Source: Diorhabda sublineata
Lineage: Eukaryota > Arthropoda > Insecta > Coleoptera > Chrysomelidae
DNA length: 64,000 bases
Reading direction: 5' to 3'
NCBI RefSeq assembly: GCF_026230105.1
Contig: NC_079485.1
Coordinates: forward strand, 25,401,572 to 25,465,571
Shown here: positions 46,740-59,689 of the stretch, in pieces
How positions within the stretch are numbered: position 1 is the first letter of the stretch
Layout: each line of letters starts with the position of its first letter
Notes under the pieces: model-generated
What the model was told of the DNA's origin: nothing
Database searches by the model: none
What the model saw: only the letters and a program-made list of their open reading frames with translations
Position numbers and translations under genes: made by a program

Positions 46740-46971
46740 CATATATGTAATACTACTATATGGACAGTTTTTATAAGTGGAAGCTGTTCCGACTGAGGGA
46801 GACAGAATGACAACGATTTCTCTATCCTCCAAGGTTCCAGCTCGGTTCTGCGCACTCTCAAGCATGCGTAGTATAGATAAAGTGTCTCGAACGGGAGAGA
46901 AAATGAATATTGTCGGCACCGTAACCGTTTTTTCCCATAACAACTGCCCATTTAGGAATATTACATATATG
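46740..46971. mobile_element. MITE with near-exact 8-bp TSD, TIR CATATATGTAATA
   Basis: The ends CATATATGTAATACTACTA and, in reverse complement, CATATATGTAATATTCCTA continue together for about 40 bp (ATGG.CAGTT). The flanks ACGTTATG (46732-46739) and ACGTTACG (46972-46979) differ at one base. It is 232 bp. The overlapping frames inside are not genes. Confidence 0.8.
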
Positions 46972-47799
46972 ACGTTACGTTACGTCAATTATATCATTGT
47001 CTCTTTTTACGATTACTAATGTAAATATAAAAAAAAACTTTACTTGTCTTGTGATTGATTTTGTAATAGATTTTGATAGAAGAGGATATCAATATGTAGA
47101 TATAAATGTGTTCGATAAATCGTCAATTGATTCACGTGAAAACTTCCACTCTTTCTACTATTCCTGATATAAAATGTTTAGAATAAATGCATATTTTATT
47201 TTGGTTCCAGTTAAGTCTATACTATTTACACCATTCTTCTTACACGTGAGAGTTCATTTAAGTTAATTTTATTTTTGTAGTTTTTCTCTGACATTATTGC
47301 TATCAGTTTTACAACACAACATGATTTTCGCAAATTAATTACAGTAATACCTTCACGAAATACTTTATTCACCATAAGGTTACTAATAAAAAGTCCCTCA
47401 TTTACTCACAATCTACAAAACCAACTTATTTTGACATTAATTTGACATAGTGTTGAAATTACTATTCCTAAATGGAGGTCCCCTCTACACTCGATTTTTG
47501 GAAATAATTTATGGTAGATTTTGAATCTACTGCAAATAATGTTGTTTTCAAAAAATATAGAGCAATGTTTTAATTTGTTTCACAAAAATGAACATAGAAC
47601 CCTTCAATAGATGCAAAAGTAGAACTTTAACAAATAATACAATAATGATTATGAATAATATATCGTCGGCTTACTTTCAAAACCTCCTAAGTCCGATTTT
47701 TACGATTTAGGTTTTGATACAAATAAATTTAAAATTTAACCCTGACAGGTGCAATATGATTCGTAACCTGAATGGACGCAATTCATCTGAGACATCAAG

Positions 47800-48600
47800 T
47801 ACATTTCTTATTATGGCTCCCTTAACCAAAAAAGAGAGAATAACATTTTTAATGACGGTAGGTTACTTGAAGCATAAGTTTCATTTAACGACCAGTAATA
47901 AGCGACGCCGACGATGCAAATTTTTATATTTTGCTCTCAATAGAAGACAATGCAATAGAAATTGCCTTGCAATAAAATATTTATCAGTCAGTCTTTTGTA
48001 GTGAAGTTTTTGAAGAAATAAAAACTGTACCCATACAAAGTTCCACGTGTTCACGAACTCTTGAATTTTGTGAAATATTCATTAGGCATTGTGATGAAAA
48101 TGCAAATCCAGTAGTATTTTAAAACGTTTTTTTCAAGTGTTCAAAGTAAATCTACACGATTCCCCCTACTGGCCTTGGTAGAGCCCCCACTGGATTCGAT
48201 TAAAACATACCCAGCGCCCCGAAAAAATGATATTTGGGTAGGGAAATTCATTGGTCTATATTCCTTTCATGGGAATTTAACAGCTGAGCGATATTTGGAA
48301 CAACTTTGTATGGCAGTGATTCTAATTGCGACATTTCCAGATTCAAATAATGGGAAAAATTTTATGTAATTATTTACAAATGATTGGACCATATGGTGGA
48401 CTGCCAATTATTCTTGTTAATTTTTTTTCTGGTGTTAATATTATCAAATCGAGTGCACGTCACAAGAAATTTTATTCTCTTATCATTAATGAAACCGTTT
48501 CACTCAATATCCGTCCTAATCTCTCAGTTCTTCCAAGAATTGTCGATCACTCCTCAGTGCCTCAGCCAGATAGAGTAATCCGACAAATTCCTTGAATTCA
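47800..48600 (+). pseudogene. decayed Tc1/mariner-type transposase
   Basis: The plus strand reads MAPLTKKERITFLMTVGY at 47812 (helix-turn-helix start), then KLYPYKVPRVHEL at about 48025, and DIWVGKFIGLYSFHGNLTAE with RYLEQL at 48220-48305. The last matches the (N)VWAGI.G..IGP.F..GNL....YL block before the second catalytic Asp in several insect transposases. The QQDGAP box seems decayed to QMIGPYGG. Frames are broken. A relative with other parts preserved is at 53040-54010. Confidence 0.6.
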
Positions 48601-48619
48601 GCTACCTCTGTAGGTTTTG

Positions 48620-50430
48620 CGTCTCTAACTCTTAGAAAGCGATTGGGAAGATAGCTGGAAGTTCTACTGTCTTTTGTGAAACACAGAAACTTGGTAGACG
48701 AAAATATATTCTACTCATTTTATAGATTAAATGCGCCCGACGAAAGGTTAACACCATTTAAAGCTCCTAACTATTAAATTGGTTATAGCGACATCTACCG
48801 TACAATCTCAAAACCATATATGTCGTTGCATCTCAGGGAATTGCTCAAAAGTCTGCATTTTACATTCGGCCGTCATTGTTCAAACTGTGCATATGATTTT
48901 GAACCAAATACTGCGTGAAATACAAAGAAATATTTAAGAAAGTGACTGTTTTTTATTACAACATATGGTAAGGAAGCCACAATTAACTTTTAAATGTAGA
49001 CTATTAGATTTTTTTGGAAAATTGGGAGGTTTTGATTTACGTTGTTTTATGACAAAATATTGCTGAAGATTAGACTTCTGTGGCTTTGATTCAAACTGTG
49101 TGATTACAATCTAATTTGCGATATGATTTTTTTATTTTAATAGTACAATTTCTTTTTTCTCTTGATGTAAGGAGGCATAAGAAGAAATTAATTTATAGAT
49201 TCTCTAGTTCCAAATTCAAATGAAACTAATGGTTGATAATCTTCCTCCGAAATAGATACATAGTATCCATTAGTAGATAGTAGCATTATTTGGTAATAAT
49301 AATGATCTTCTAGAAAAAAATAAAATCAATAGAAATGAAATAGATACTTAGTAAGTGGATATACACAGATGGAATGCGACAGCATGCATTCCACACTTGA
49401 ACGAAGAATCCGTAATATAGAAATTTATTCGCCTGCTGGGTATATCGCTGCTTGTAAATCGACTCGCTTGAGTCCTTGATCTTATCATTCAATCAAAAAC
49501 TTTCCGGCACTAGAATACCACACTTCAAATTGTCCTCGATATAATACAGGATCCTATGTTAATGATTTGTGTGCCGTACAATACAGACCTGATGGAAAAC
49601 TATACTACAAACTGATTTTTGATAACGATTGGATGGAATTGGAAAAAAGTTGAAAAAGTCTAAAGGTTGGGGCTATAGTTTTTCTTAATCAATATCCCTT
49701 GCCGATTAAAAACATTAAATACGACCATTTACAGCAACTGAACGAAATAATATCTGCGGAATATAATTTTTTTTATGACACCCTACGTTTAAAGAAGATT
49801 AATTTTTCAAAGTGTCTTATTATTTTATATATTTATTCTTTCGATTATAATTATTATTATTACATTCTTTTAATTTTCTTTACTTAATTATGATTAGAAT
49901 ATAGTCAGAATTAAAAACAAATAAAACCTACCTAAGTCTCTAGAACGTTTTGTTATTTTGGTTCAAAACCTTGTGTTTCTGGCTATAAAGTTTATAATTA
50001 TATTTTTTAGTAGAAATCTAAGATCAGTTCACATAATTGGTGTATGGCACTTCATACAGGTTTTTCATCCCTCCTGTAAAATTAGTCAAAACTGAGGAGG
50101 TGTTGAAAGTAAAACGACGATATTTAAAAAAATGTTAAAATCCATCTTCAGTAAGTAGCTTCGGTACAGAACAAATATTGGCAGCTAAATATCTTATTTA
50201 ACATTTTCACAGCTTTTGCATTTTTGAAATGCAAAATTTCAGACATTCCATCTTTATCCATTATGAAACTTCCGAAACACATTTAAATGAACGGGAATGG
50301 AGTACTAATCAAGCTAGATGACGCTTGAGTATAGTGAACAAATAGTTATTTATGCAACAAGTGAATAAAGTAATACTCTTTTTCACGGACGGCAATTCGA
50401 GTAAAAAAAAGTGAATAAGAAGTTACATTA
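48620..50430. other. mostly unassigned sequence with one possible coding relic
   Basis: AT-rich. A coding-like stretch is listed at 49560-49830. Nothing else is recognisable. Confidence 0.45.
49560..49830 (+). pseudogene. unrecognised coding remnant, possibly from a TE
   Basis: The plus strand reads YRPDGKLYYKLIFDNDW, a stop, then YPLPIKNIKYDHLQQLNEI and YNFFYDTL. The composition and the regular Tyr/Leu/Lys pattern look like real protein that has decayed, but I cannot name the family. It lies between two transposase relics. Confidence 0.3.
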
Positions 50431-51524
50431 CTATTGGTACTTGAATTGGCAACAGTTAACGAGTTCAAAGAAATAACATCGTCTTATTGGATTGTTGGTA
50501 GCATTGTCAATATTTACAATATTGCTTGAAGTCAAACGAGTTGTTCCCGTTGAAATTTTCACTGCGGAATCCATTTTGTTTTTTATTGAGTCGTCTACGT
50601 AACCGTCTGCAACTGTGTTGGATTTCCACCCACCGCGCTTCTCTAGTTGAATTATATCACCACCGGAATCCACTAAGAAGAGCGAAGAGCGTCGAAATGT
50701 ATGCCCAGTGTAGTTTTTTGGATTAGGTAAATTCAAATATGTTGCGATAAGCGAGGGAACATATTTTGATACCTACAACTTGGGTTTTGCGTTTGCCATT
50801 TCTATACTGCAAAAAGAAATGATCTGTTTTGACATTTGTCGTTGGTTTCTAAATATTTTTTATAAATATTAATCAAGTTTAATTCATTGTCAGATATTTC
50901 ACCAATAACAGTAAATCGACGTTGAAAATGAGTTTTTGTATCAGGTACTGTGATAATTAAAACATTTTCGGTATTATTGATATCGTTACATTTCATTGTA
51001 TATAATTCCTCCCTCAGCAGAGCTCCTGCGATTCCGAATATTAAAGCAACCTGAAAGATGTTACAAATAATATCTAAACTTACATTGAAATTTTTTGCTG
51101 TCATACTTTATGCATGAGATAATGATCGTATGGAGCTTGCAACAGAAACTTATTAATTTCTTCACGGGCAAATGTTTTAGATTTTTTGGGTTTATAGCCA
51201 ACTGATTTATTTTTCAAATATGCAATAAGTTTCGAGTATTTACTGATATCTACGTTGTTATTTACCATTAGGGTGCCTTTCAGTTTTAAATAAGTCGAAG
51301 TGTTTAAGACTTCCACATTTTGAATATCGTTTCAAAGTAAGCTAGTAACACTCTTTCTTTGAAGCTGGTTATGCCTTTTTTAGTTCGCCACTCCATAAAA
51401 GAATTATATTCCTTTAAATACTGTTCCCTGGATTTCTCAGGAAGAAGATTCATAGTCGCTGCAGTTGCCGATTCAACAACATCTTCTGTTTGCAGTTTAA
51501 ACTTTCTTCACTATCACTCTCCAT
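50431..51524 (-). pseudogene. Crypton-type tyrosine recombinase, second lineage, with one intron
   Basis: On the minus strand ATG at 51524 opens MESDSEESL; after a frameshift comes VESATAATMNLLPEKSREQY, then STYLKLKGTLMVNNNVDISK and INKFLLQAPYDHYLMHK. A 56-bp intron (51106-51051, GTATGA...TTTCAG) joins MHK to VALIFGIAGALLREELYTM. The last box holds the first catalytic Arg. Later NYTGHTFRRSSLFLVDSGGD gives the His-x-x-Arg pair, and RGGWKSNTVADGYVDDSI the final Tyr. All core residues R, H, R and Y remain, but at least three frameshifts break the frame. The order matches Crypton recombinases; the sequence is unlike the copy at 24263. Confidence 0.8.
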
Positions 51525-53030
51525 CTCTAATAATAATACTACACTCCTTTTAATTAGACAAAAATGGGATTTTCTTGAACTAATATCAAGAAATAAAAGT
51601 GTGAGAGTTTATCGGAGAAACGAATTGACATGAGAAAGAAAGCGTTCACAGCCCACTGTTTTGATATAACAATTTTATAATTGCGTTACGGCACTTTTTT
51701 TAACGCAATAGAGTGAAAAAATAAACCGCTACGCTACTTTTTTTCAAGCTATTTGACCGATTCAGAAATTACATTCGTTATGAATGCAAATAATTAAAAA
51801 AAAACGTGAATATTATAACGGACGTAGAAAAAGTATATTTTTAAATGAACAATTTACTTCTTTGATAGCACATTTTTTGCCCTGTTACAAAAGTAAGATG
51901 TGAAACTTGAGAAAAGAAGTAAATCTATCTAGTGAAACAAAAGTATTATCTTATAAAGTTATTAGTAATAAACAAAGATTTAACGGCCGCAGAAAAAATC
52001 AGGCTAACAATTGAAAAGAAATGATGGTAACGATTTAAGCTTTAATTTCAATTTATTTTCTTTTATTACAAATGTTAGTGGAAGCAGTGGGTGGGATAGA
52101 ACAAACAAAATATTTATAACCCACTATATACATTGTAGAATAATTGACATTTGTCACTTATTCTATTAGCCTAATTAGAAACTGTAAATTCTTGACAAAG
52201 AAGAAACCGAAAAATTAAAAAGAAAACGTATTAAATTTTTAAAACGATTATTATATACCTACACGTCTATTTTCAGTTATCAAAAGTAAGTAGCTAATAA
52301 CGATTTACAAAGAATAGGGGCCTTAAAGACCTTGTATAGTTAACAAATAGGATAAACCATTTTAAACTTATAACCATTGTTACAACAATGAGACATAGTG
52401 ACCGCTTCCTAAGTGTTTTTTGAATCGAACAAGGCTCGACCATGTGTTAAAATTAAGTTCTGTGCAATTTTTAACGTTTTTCCTACGAAATCCTTATTTT
52501 CTATGATCGACGATACGATACCTGATGAATTTTTATTCATCAGTATATTTTTGATTACTTTTTTCTCCCTTCAAATAATGATCAGGTGAGTTTTTTTAGA
52601 AAATCTATCGATACAAATAATATACAATCTGTCGTACTTATGATAAAGATCCCTATATATTTTCGTTATTGGTAGAAATTTGAATTTTTAAAGTCATAAG
52701 TGTCTCAGTTTTAAAGATAATTTTGCCTAAGAACTAACAAAAGCCATAGGCGTATAGTTTAGCCCAAAATATGACGATTGTGGGCAATTTACCAAGTTAC
52801 TTCCCTGAGGAGTTATAGTGTCCACAATACCAAATTTGGTATACTGTATAATACTGTTAAGGGCATTAACTAACGATAAGTATTAAGCGATCGAACCATT
52901 CTGGGGGGTTAATTGGGGGTGACCTAACATTAAAATTTTTTATCTGTTATTTGATTTAAAAAATTGCATTTTCATACCATAGATAATTTAATTCTCAAGC
53001 TTTTTTTACTCTTGTAATTTGAAGTTGAAA
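51525..53030. other. unassigned AT-rich sequence
   Basis: No gene, RNA or named element is seen. Confidence 0.5.
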
Positions 53031-53039
53031 TTTTTGGAA

Positions 53040-54010
53040 CCATTGGTGATATTCATACTGAACACACTGTTTCACTACGCGCGCTAGACAGTGTAATTGT
53101 GAGTGTTGTTGGTGTAGTGGTAGTTTGAACATTGTGTTCAGGATCTTGTAATTTTTCATAAAACTTTCAATAAAAAGTCGAAGACACGTTTTCAATCATT
53201 AAAAAGTTACGAAAAGGTCAAGAGCTAGCTATGAATTTATACATCAAATTCGACAATTTGCAATTCAGTTCATGTAGTAATAAGTGGAAAATATTCTCAT
53301 TCAGCGAGCAAATGGATGTGTTATTGGTGTTAGGCTTTTGTGGTGATCTCCTAATCACGTGGTTTTTGTCAGAGAAATTTTTTCTGATGTTCAACTACGA
53401 GCTCGAGAAACATGAAAGTTTTATAGTGCTAAACAAGAACGTCCTGTTCAAATGAGTTTGCGAGATGAAGAATTTATTTTGGTTACCTACTATTGACTTA
53501 TTGACTTATCATGCTCAAAAAGTGTAATTATTGTTATATCATGACTAAGTTCAGCGAGTGAATTTCTGTCGATTTATTTACATTAGGATATTCACTTTCG
53601 AAAAAAAAAAATCCTTTCCATTGATGAGGCTTGTTTTACTCGTAGATATATTACAAATATGAAAAACTGTTCTTAGTATTCAGATGAAAACCTTCATAAA
53701 ATAACTTTTTGAATTTCCAACGTGAGTTTTTCACAATTCTCCGTTACGATTGAGATTGGAACATTTGTTTATGCATGACGGAGCTCCACCTAATTTTATT
53801 GTCAATGTAAACTTTTTAACCACCGCCAATATACAAATAAGTGAACCGGACGAGGAAATAATTGTCCTGAAAATTGACCTCCCTGCTCACCGGACAATAA
53901 ATGTGATTATTTTCTTTGAGGGACATTGAAGGAGTCTGTTTATTCGTCATCTGTTGATTCCCGAGAAAAATTGTGGAATCACGTTGCTGACGAACGCAAT
54001 GTAATAATAA
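53040..54010 (+). pseudogene. decayed Tc1/mariner-type transposase, second copy
   Basis: The plus strand reads FSFSEQMDVLLVLGFCGD at about 53290-53345, like the helix-turn-helix start of insect Tc1/mariner-type transposases. FMHDGAPPNFIVNVNFL at 53770-53820 gives the second catalytic Asp. A frame near 53900-54000 reads LPAHRTINVIIFFEG, and in another frame SVDSREKLWNHVADERN, both decayed forms of the RSPDLNPLDFFLWG and C-terminal blocks. Several frameshifts. The leader at 53030-53100 resembles 20835-20910. Confidence 0.65.
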
Positions 54011-55190
54011 TTGATCATTAACTACTGACCAGAGTAAACGTCAAAATTTGTTGTAATTTTTCAAATAATACTCTTAAAAACATGTCTTTGGTTATTCGAC
54101 TTGAAAATGACAAATATTTATGAAAAATTACAAGAGTGAAAAGCGTTTTATTATTAAATTATCCATCGTATGAAAATAAATAAATATTTTCAAAATAACT
54201 GATGGTATACGACAATAGATTTTCAAATTGTTCTATGACGAAATTGTTAATAACAAATATCGTTAACTAATGTGCTATGGGACGTTAAAATATTGTGCAC
54301 GGAAGTTGAGGTTATTTAAGTCTTTAAAAGAGTACGTAGAAGGCTCCCTTAATATATCTAACCTCTACAACCGGATGTATCTAATATTATCTTGATTAGT
54401 TACTTTCGTCCTAAATAAAAAACATACGGTAAATAAATTATCTCACTATAAATTGTTATGCGTAATGTACTGGGTATTATTTGACTGGCCCACGTAAACA
54501 ATACCTTCTAGCTAAGATTCTTTTATGGTATTCATTAGTCTTCTGTATAATAGTTGAAAACTTTGAATTTAACAAATAATTTGCTTAAAGTTGACATTTG
54601 TAAAATTTGCTGGTTATTGTCCTAGTTATTCAATTAACTTTAGTATTGTCCAAACATTATTTGGATGTACCGATGTACCTACGTCAAGAATAAATTACGT
54701 TTTGACTTTATTTCACCTTGGTATTTATTGTTAAATTGGAACTGTATCACAGTACGATTTAAAGTATAATTATTTATTTAATGTATCTATTAGTAAAAAT
54801 GTCTTGTTTATATCATGAAGTAGCGGAGGGTATTAAGTCATTTGCTGATAAATTGTGTGAAGACTCACACAAAAACCTCCTACAAATATTATTTACTGAG
54901 TATAGTGATAATTAAACAAGTATTAAGGTGACAAACATAACTGTAGATAAATACAATATATATAGATTTCCATGGTAAATGAGATGTGCAAAATGTATAA
55001 AATAAATAATTTCTACTATTCATCTCTTAAATAATTTCGAAAATGTATTCCGCCGTTCTTCAAAGGGGAAAACAACTCTTCCTGGCTAATGCCTCGATGA
55101 ATATTGAATTACAACCCCTCTGAAGAGCGTGATTTAAGCCGACCTTTTTGTCGATTTAACATCCCCAATGGCTCGCACTTGCAAGGAGAG
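54011..55190. other. unassigned AT-rich sequence
   Basis: No gene or element recognised. Confidence 0.5.
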
Positions 55191-55194
55191 GGTG

Positions 55195-56302
55195 TAATTT
55201 TTTTTTCTAAAAATCGATTTTATTCATCAATGTAATCTCCTTCAAAAGCAATACAATCATTTCAACGCTTATCGATGCCGTGCTTGTAGAAAATAGGCTT
55301 CAGTTTTAGCAATAAATTGCTTTTTCATTTGAGGTAAATTTCTTACTGACCAGCATTTTTTGAGATCAGTGAATAGCCAGTGATCTCTGGGGGGCCAGAC
55401 CTGGACTATTCTGTGGATGATGAAGCGATTTGAAGTGTAATTCCTTCAATTTAACCACCGTTGCCATCAACTTGTGAATCGGTGAAACAGTAGCTTTTTC
55501 TTCGACATACGAGGCCGTTTTTCTTCGATTTTTGCATTCAAACGATCCAACAACTCTATGTAGTATCCGCTATTGATTTTGTCTTCTTTTTGGAGATAGT
55601 CGATAAACAATATTCTATGTGCATCCCAACATACTGAAGCCATAACTTTCCCGGCTGACTGTTGACTGTTATGCTTTGGAAACTTCGGACGTGGTTCACC
55701 GGCTGCAGTCCAATCAGATGATGATCGTTTTGATTCCAGAGTGAAGTGATGCATCCATGATTCATCCATTGTCACAAATCGACGCAAAAAATTACGTGTA
55801 AATATGGCCAAACATTGCTTTGAATCATCATCACGTTGTTGTTTTTGATCAACTGTGAGTTTAGCGGCACCCACTTTGAAAAAAGCTTTCACATGGTTAA
55901 ATGTTCATGCATAATTGTAAACACAGTATCATCTGATATCTTTACGGTCTCTGCTACCTCACGCAATTTATGATTAAATATAATCAATTTTTTTAACGTT
56001 TTTTGGAGTAATTACCTCAATTGGACGACCAGAACGTTCACCATCATCGGTGTCTCTACGACAACGTTAAAATTCAGCAAACCAATAAAAAATGGTTGTT
56101 TTCAATGGAGTAAAGTCCGGATAATACTTTAGAAGCCATTGCTGAGCTTGTACTGTATTTTTTGATCCATTGTTTTCAATATATCAAAAGTAGCTTCACT
56201 TAAATGGCTGAAACTTTTTTTTGACTAATCGAAATGTCATGAAATTTTACACATACGTGAAAGTTGGATTTGACAATGGCAGCGTCATCTGTGTGTCATG
56301 AT

Positions 56303-56303
<1 letters not shown>
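55195..56303 (-). mobile_element. mariner, longest copy of the 26.7-kb family
   Basis: The minus strand keeps a 141-codon frame (55892-55467): KAFFKVGAAKLTVDQKQQR, FVTMDESWMHHFTLESKRSS (first catalytic Asp), WTAAGEPRPKFPK, GKVMASVCWDAHRILFIDYL, ELLDRLNAKIEEKRPRMSKK. The DNAP box is lost in a small deletion, and a decayed third block lies near 55400. Its ends match those at 26705-27380 (CAAAAATCGATTTTA-like left end; GATTTGACAATGGCAG near the right end). It abuts an AT microsatellite on the right. Confidence 0.85.

Positions 56304-56304
<1 letters not shown>

Positions 56305-56348
<44 letters not shown>
56305..56348. repeat. (TA)n microsatellite
   Basis: About 22 uninterrupted TA units directly next to the mariner end, suggesting insertion at or expansion from a TA target. 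Confidence 0.97.
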
Positions 56349-56352
<4 letters not shown>

Positions 56353-56929
56353 TGTTGATAACTTGTGTAATGAACAATTAAAAAAAAAACAAAAGGTGTC
56401 TACAATTTAAACAACATTTTTCAGCAATAAAATTTCAACTTAATTTGAGAACTTAAGTTTCTATAAGATTTTTAATTATTTTCATGTAAATAATAGTCAA
56501 AAAACATTATTTCAAGCAAAGAAAATTTCAGTCATGTGATACTTTCAAAATAAGGAAAAATGTTTTAAAACTATTCAACATTTATATAATATGAATAAAC
56601 CTTACAATTTTATTTCTGAAAAATTTCAAAACTCGACTTCTCCGTATAAATAATATTTTTTTCTAATGTTTTAATCGAAATATAGAACTGTGTAACACAA
56701 TTTGCCGGCCTTCAAATTCGCCGCCCTAGGCCTCAACCTACTCAGCCTACAGGTGATTCCACCACTGGCAACACCATATACAACGGAAAGCTGATTTTCA
56801 TAGATTTCTGTAAAAATCTTTATGCACCTGATTCTGAATGAATTTTTTTTGTTGACACTTTTAAAGTTTATAGGTTGTCATAGAAAAAATATTTTTTTCA
56901 CATATATAATTGGATTGTATTATTTACTA

Positions 56930-57850
56930 TAGTTTTGTATATAACGATCATACAATCTTTCCAAACCATTTTTATAGGACGATTTATCTTTAGTCTTAAA
57001 ATAGGGTTCAGTTTTATCGGTGCAAAATGTCTGTCCAGTGAGCAATCCTCTTGAGGTCTAAAAAGAGGAAAGAGTCGCTGGTGGTCAGATTTTGAGAATA
57101 CGATGGATGCGGAAGCAATCCGAAACCCAATTCATGCAATTTTGCCATCGTTTTCATTGATTTGTGACACAGTGCATTGTTTTGATGAAACGGCACTTTT
57201 TTCATCTTCTCTAAATGGGGCGATTTCGTTCTTCAAACGCTCCAATAACGCTAAACCATAATTGTCGTTTATAGTTTTTCCTTTTTCAAGTTAGTCTATC
57301 AATAATATACCATGCGTATCTAAAAACTAAAAATACTGATGCTATAATCTTGTCAGCTGACATACCGTCTTTCTACTCTTTAGAGTCTGTTGATCACGTG
57401 CAGTCCACTCCAGTGTAAAATTATATAACATGTTTTATCCATTGTCACATGTCGACGTAAATATTCGGGTTTATCACGACTGAGCCGCTCCATACACAGC
57501 TTAGATTCATTAATATTCATTCACGATATATCCAACACGTTCCTTTGATATCTTTAGGGTCTCCGCTATCCCAATCAGCTTCACTTTACTGTTATCCTAA
57601 ATTATATTGTGGACTTTTTGAAGTTTTCATCGGTGATCACCCCCTTTTGAGCCGAGCACTGCGATGATTTTTTCGCCAAGTGCAAACTTATCCAATCACT
57701 TCTCAATGGTTGATTCTCCTGGGGCAAATTTCAAATAATGTTTATCCAACCAAGCCTACTTTGTACGCAGTTCTTATGTAAGAGGTTCTATCTAATGTTT
57801 GCTATTTTTTCTTCAAAACTTCTGTTGTGGTCTCTTTTAATGCGCTTAGA
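56930..57850 (-). mobile_element. mariner relic, another lineage
   Basis: The minus-strand frame at 57205-57014 reads MKKVPFHQNNALCHKSMKTM, then LHELGFGLLPHPSYSQNL. This is the second and third catalytic regions of mariner, with DN changed to NN and SPDL to SQNL. Decayed upstream parts reach about 57850 (ISKERVGYI, CDNG near 57440). Clearly dead. Confidence 0.75.
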
Positions 57851-58559
57851 GGATACACCTCAAAAAAAGTATGAACATCTGTTTAGTTAGTAGTTTAACT
57901 TATATTCAATAATTGAAATAACTTAATACATTATAAGAAATACAAGCTAAATTTAATATACAAACTGTTTTATGTATAATTTATTCAGATTTTTTAAAAC
58001 GTATTTTCTAATTGTGTTCTAAACCTATACATTTTTTAACTGCGTAATAATTTTCTTAAGACGTGTAAATATTTAGATTTTGTATTTAGACATAATAAAT
58101 AAACGATATTTTCATAGATAATTATTTCTATTTCTTCACAAAGTGAAATTAAATAATTAATTCTCCAATATAAAATACAAGGTTGACGCTTAGCCCATAG
58201 CAAAAATACCTTTGTTGGAATAATACGCCAGTGCCTTTTGTTTTCTTCAATATTTACTTATATTATTTATCTCAATTCTGTTACAAGGACATTATTATTA
58301 TTCACCCATTTTACTATCAACAGTTCATCATTATATCAAATTTATAGTTTAAGGTTCCTCAATAAACAACTTTATAGTTCACTAGACTAAAATTTAATTC
58401 AATATAAAGCAAATAACGATCACCCTACTTACGAAGGGGCTTACAAAAGAAGAGTAACTCTTCAATGAAAAAATGATTTTATTATAAAAAATACTTAATT
58501 TCTAAATATAATTCGATATAATATAAAGCGAGTTTTCAATTGCTTCAAACCATCCGAAA

Positions 58560-59640
58560 ATAATCTGTCGTTATGAAAAATACGGGTTTGTCTCTGCCAT
58601 CACCTCTTCATTATTCTGGTATGAATGTCTCATAAATAATGTCGGCTCAAATTATAGCCCATCGTATTCTATGGTCCAACCTAGCTATTTCAGAATTTCT
58701 TAAAACCATTATTTACGCTTGGATGCCAACATTTGTCACACTGCATTTACAACATCTTTGGATTTAAATTTTTCCCAAGCAAGAAATTCTCCATTAATTT
58801 GAATAAATAGTAATCTAACGGTGCAAGATCCAGACGAAATACTGGATTTGGTAGGAGTTCAATACCACCAAGTTCATCGATATTCCGCGCAACTTTCGCA
58901 GTATATGGTTTAACATTGTCTTGTAAGAGAATCCGCTTCTGGATGACAATACCTGGATACATTCATATCAGCTGCCCACTACATATCTCGGCATTGATAG
59001 TTCCACCATTTGGAAGTACATTTTCATAATGCAACAAGACTCCGGTCGAATCAACCTCTCTTTTCAATTTCACTTTTTTTTCTGCCACGGGTGCTTTAAA
59101 CATTTGTCTCTAATAATGTCTTAACAATACACGTTTCATCAGTTTTAAGAAATACAACGGAAAAATTTACTTGTTTTACGTTTTGATTAAAATGCAAACG
59201 AGCTTTTTATAGGTATTTAGTAATCACATTTCAGGTAGATTTGTATATGTAAATTTTCATATAAAATATTACATACCGGTTTGAATTGACTTCATTAACT
59301 ATTTCACGTACTTCCACGAAACACAATATTCACGTAACTTTTCTTCGTTTTCATTAACCGTGTCAGCAAATCAACATAAAATCGGCCTATTACGTTTTTC
59401 GACATATTCAATAGAGATTACACCTTTGGTATCACAAAACACTGTTAAAATATTTTGTAGAAAGTCCAAATCGACTTTTACCATAAAAAAAGTGAAGACC
59501 TACTAATGGGTTATTAGTGACACCAATCCATACGTAAACCAAAAACCTTAACTGGCAAAGACATTCTCGAATAGCATGGAAAATTATAGGAATCTTTTAT
59601 CCCATTTCTTGTAAGCTTCATCTGTGAATAGTGTATTGTT
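58560..59640 (-). mobile_element. mariner relic, third lineage, perhaps more than one insertion
   Basis: The minus-strand frame at 58962-58747 reads ILLQDNVKPYTAKVARNIDE, GIELLPNPVFRLDLAPLDYY and LFKLMENFLLGK. The LQDN.KPHTA and DLAP.DY words fit mariner/Tc1 transposases with HPPYSP altered. Between 59290 and 59640 another minus-strand stretch reads TVFCDTKGVISIEYVEKR, which looks like the part before the DNAP box. The two pieces may be one broken element or two. Confidence 0.65.
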
Positions 59641-59689
59641 CACTGTTGATCTATGATTGTTAATCTATCTACAAAATTCTAACCTATAG

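Noticed and set aside
46710..47019. Three overlapping frames on both strands
   Set aside because: They lie in a 232-bp MITE with inverted repeats and an 8-bp target duplication. Symmetry, not coding, explains them.
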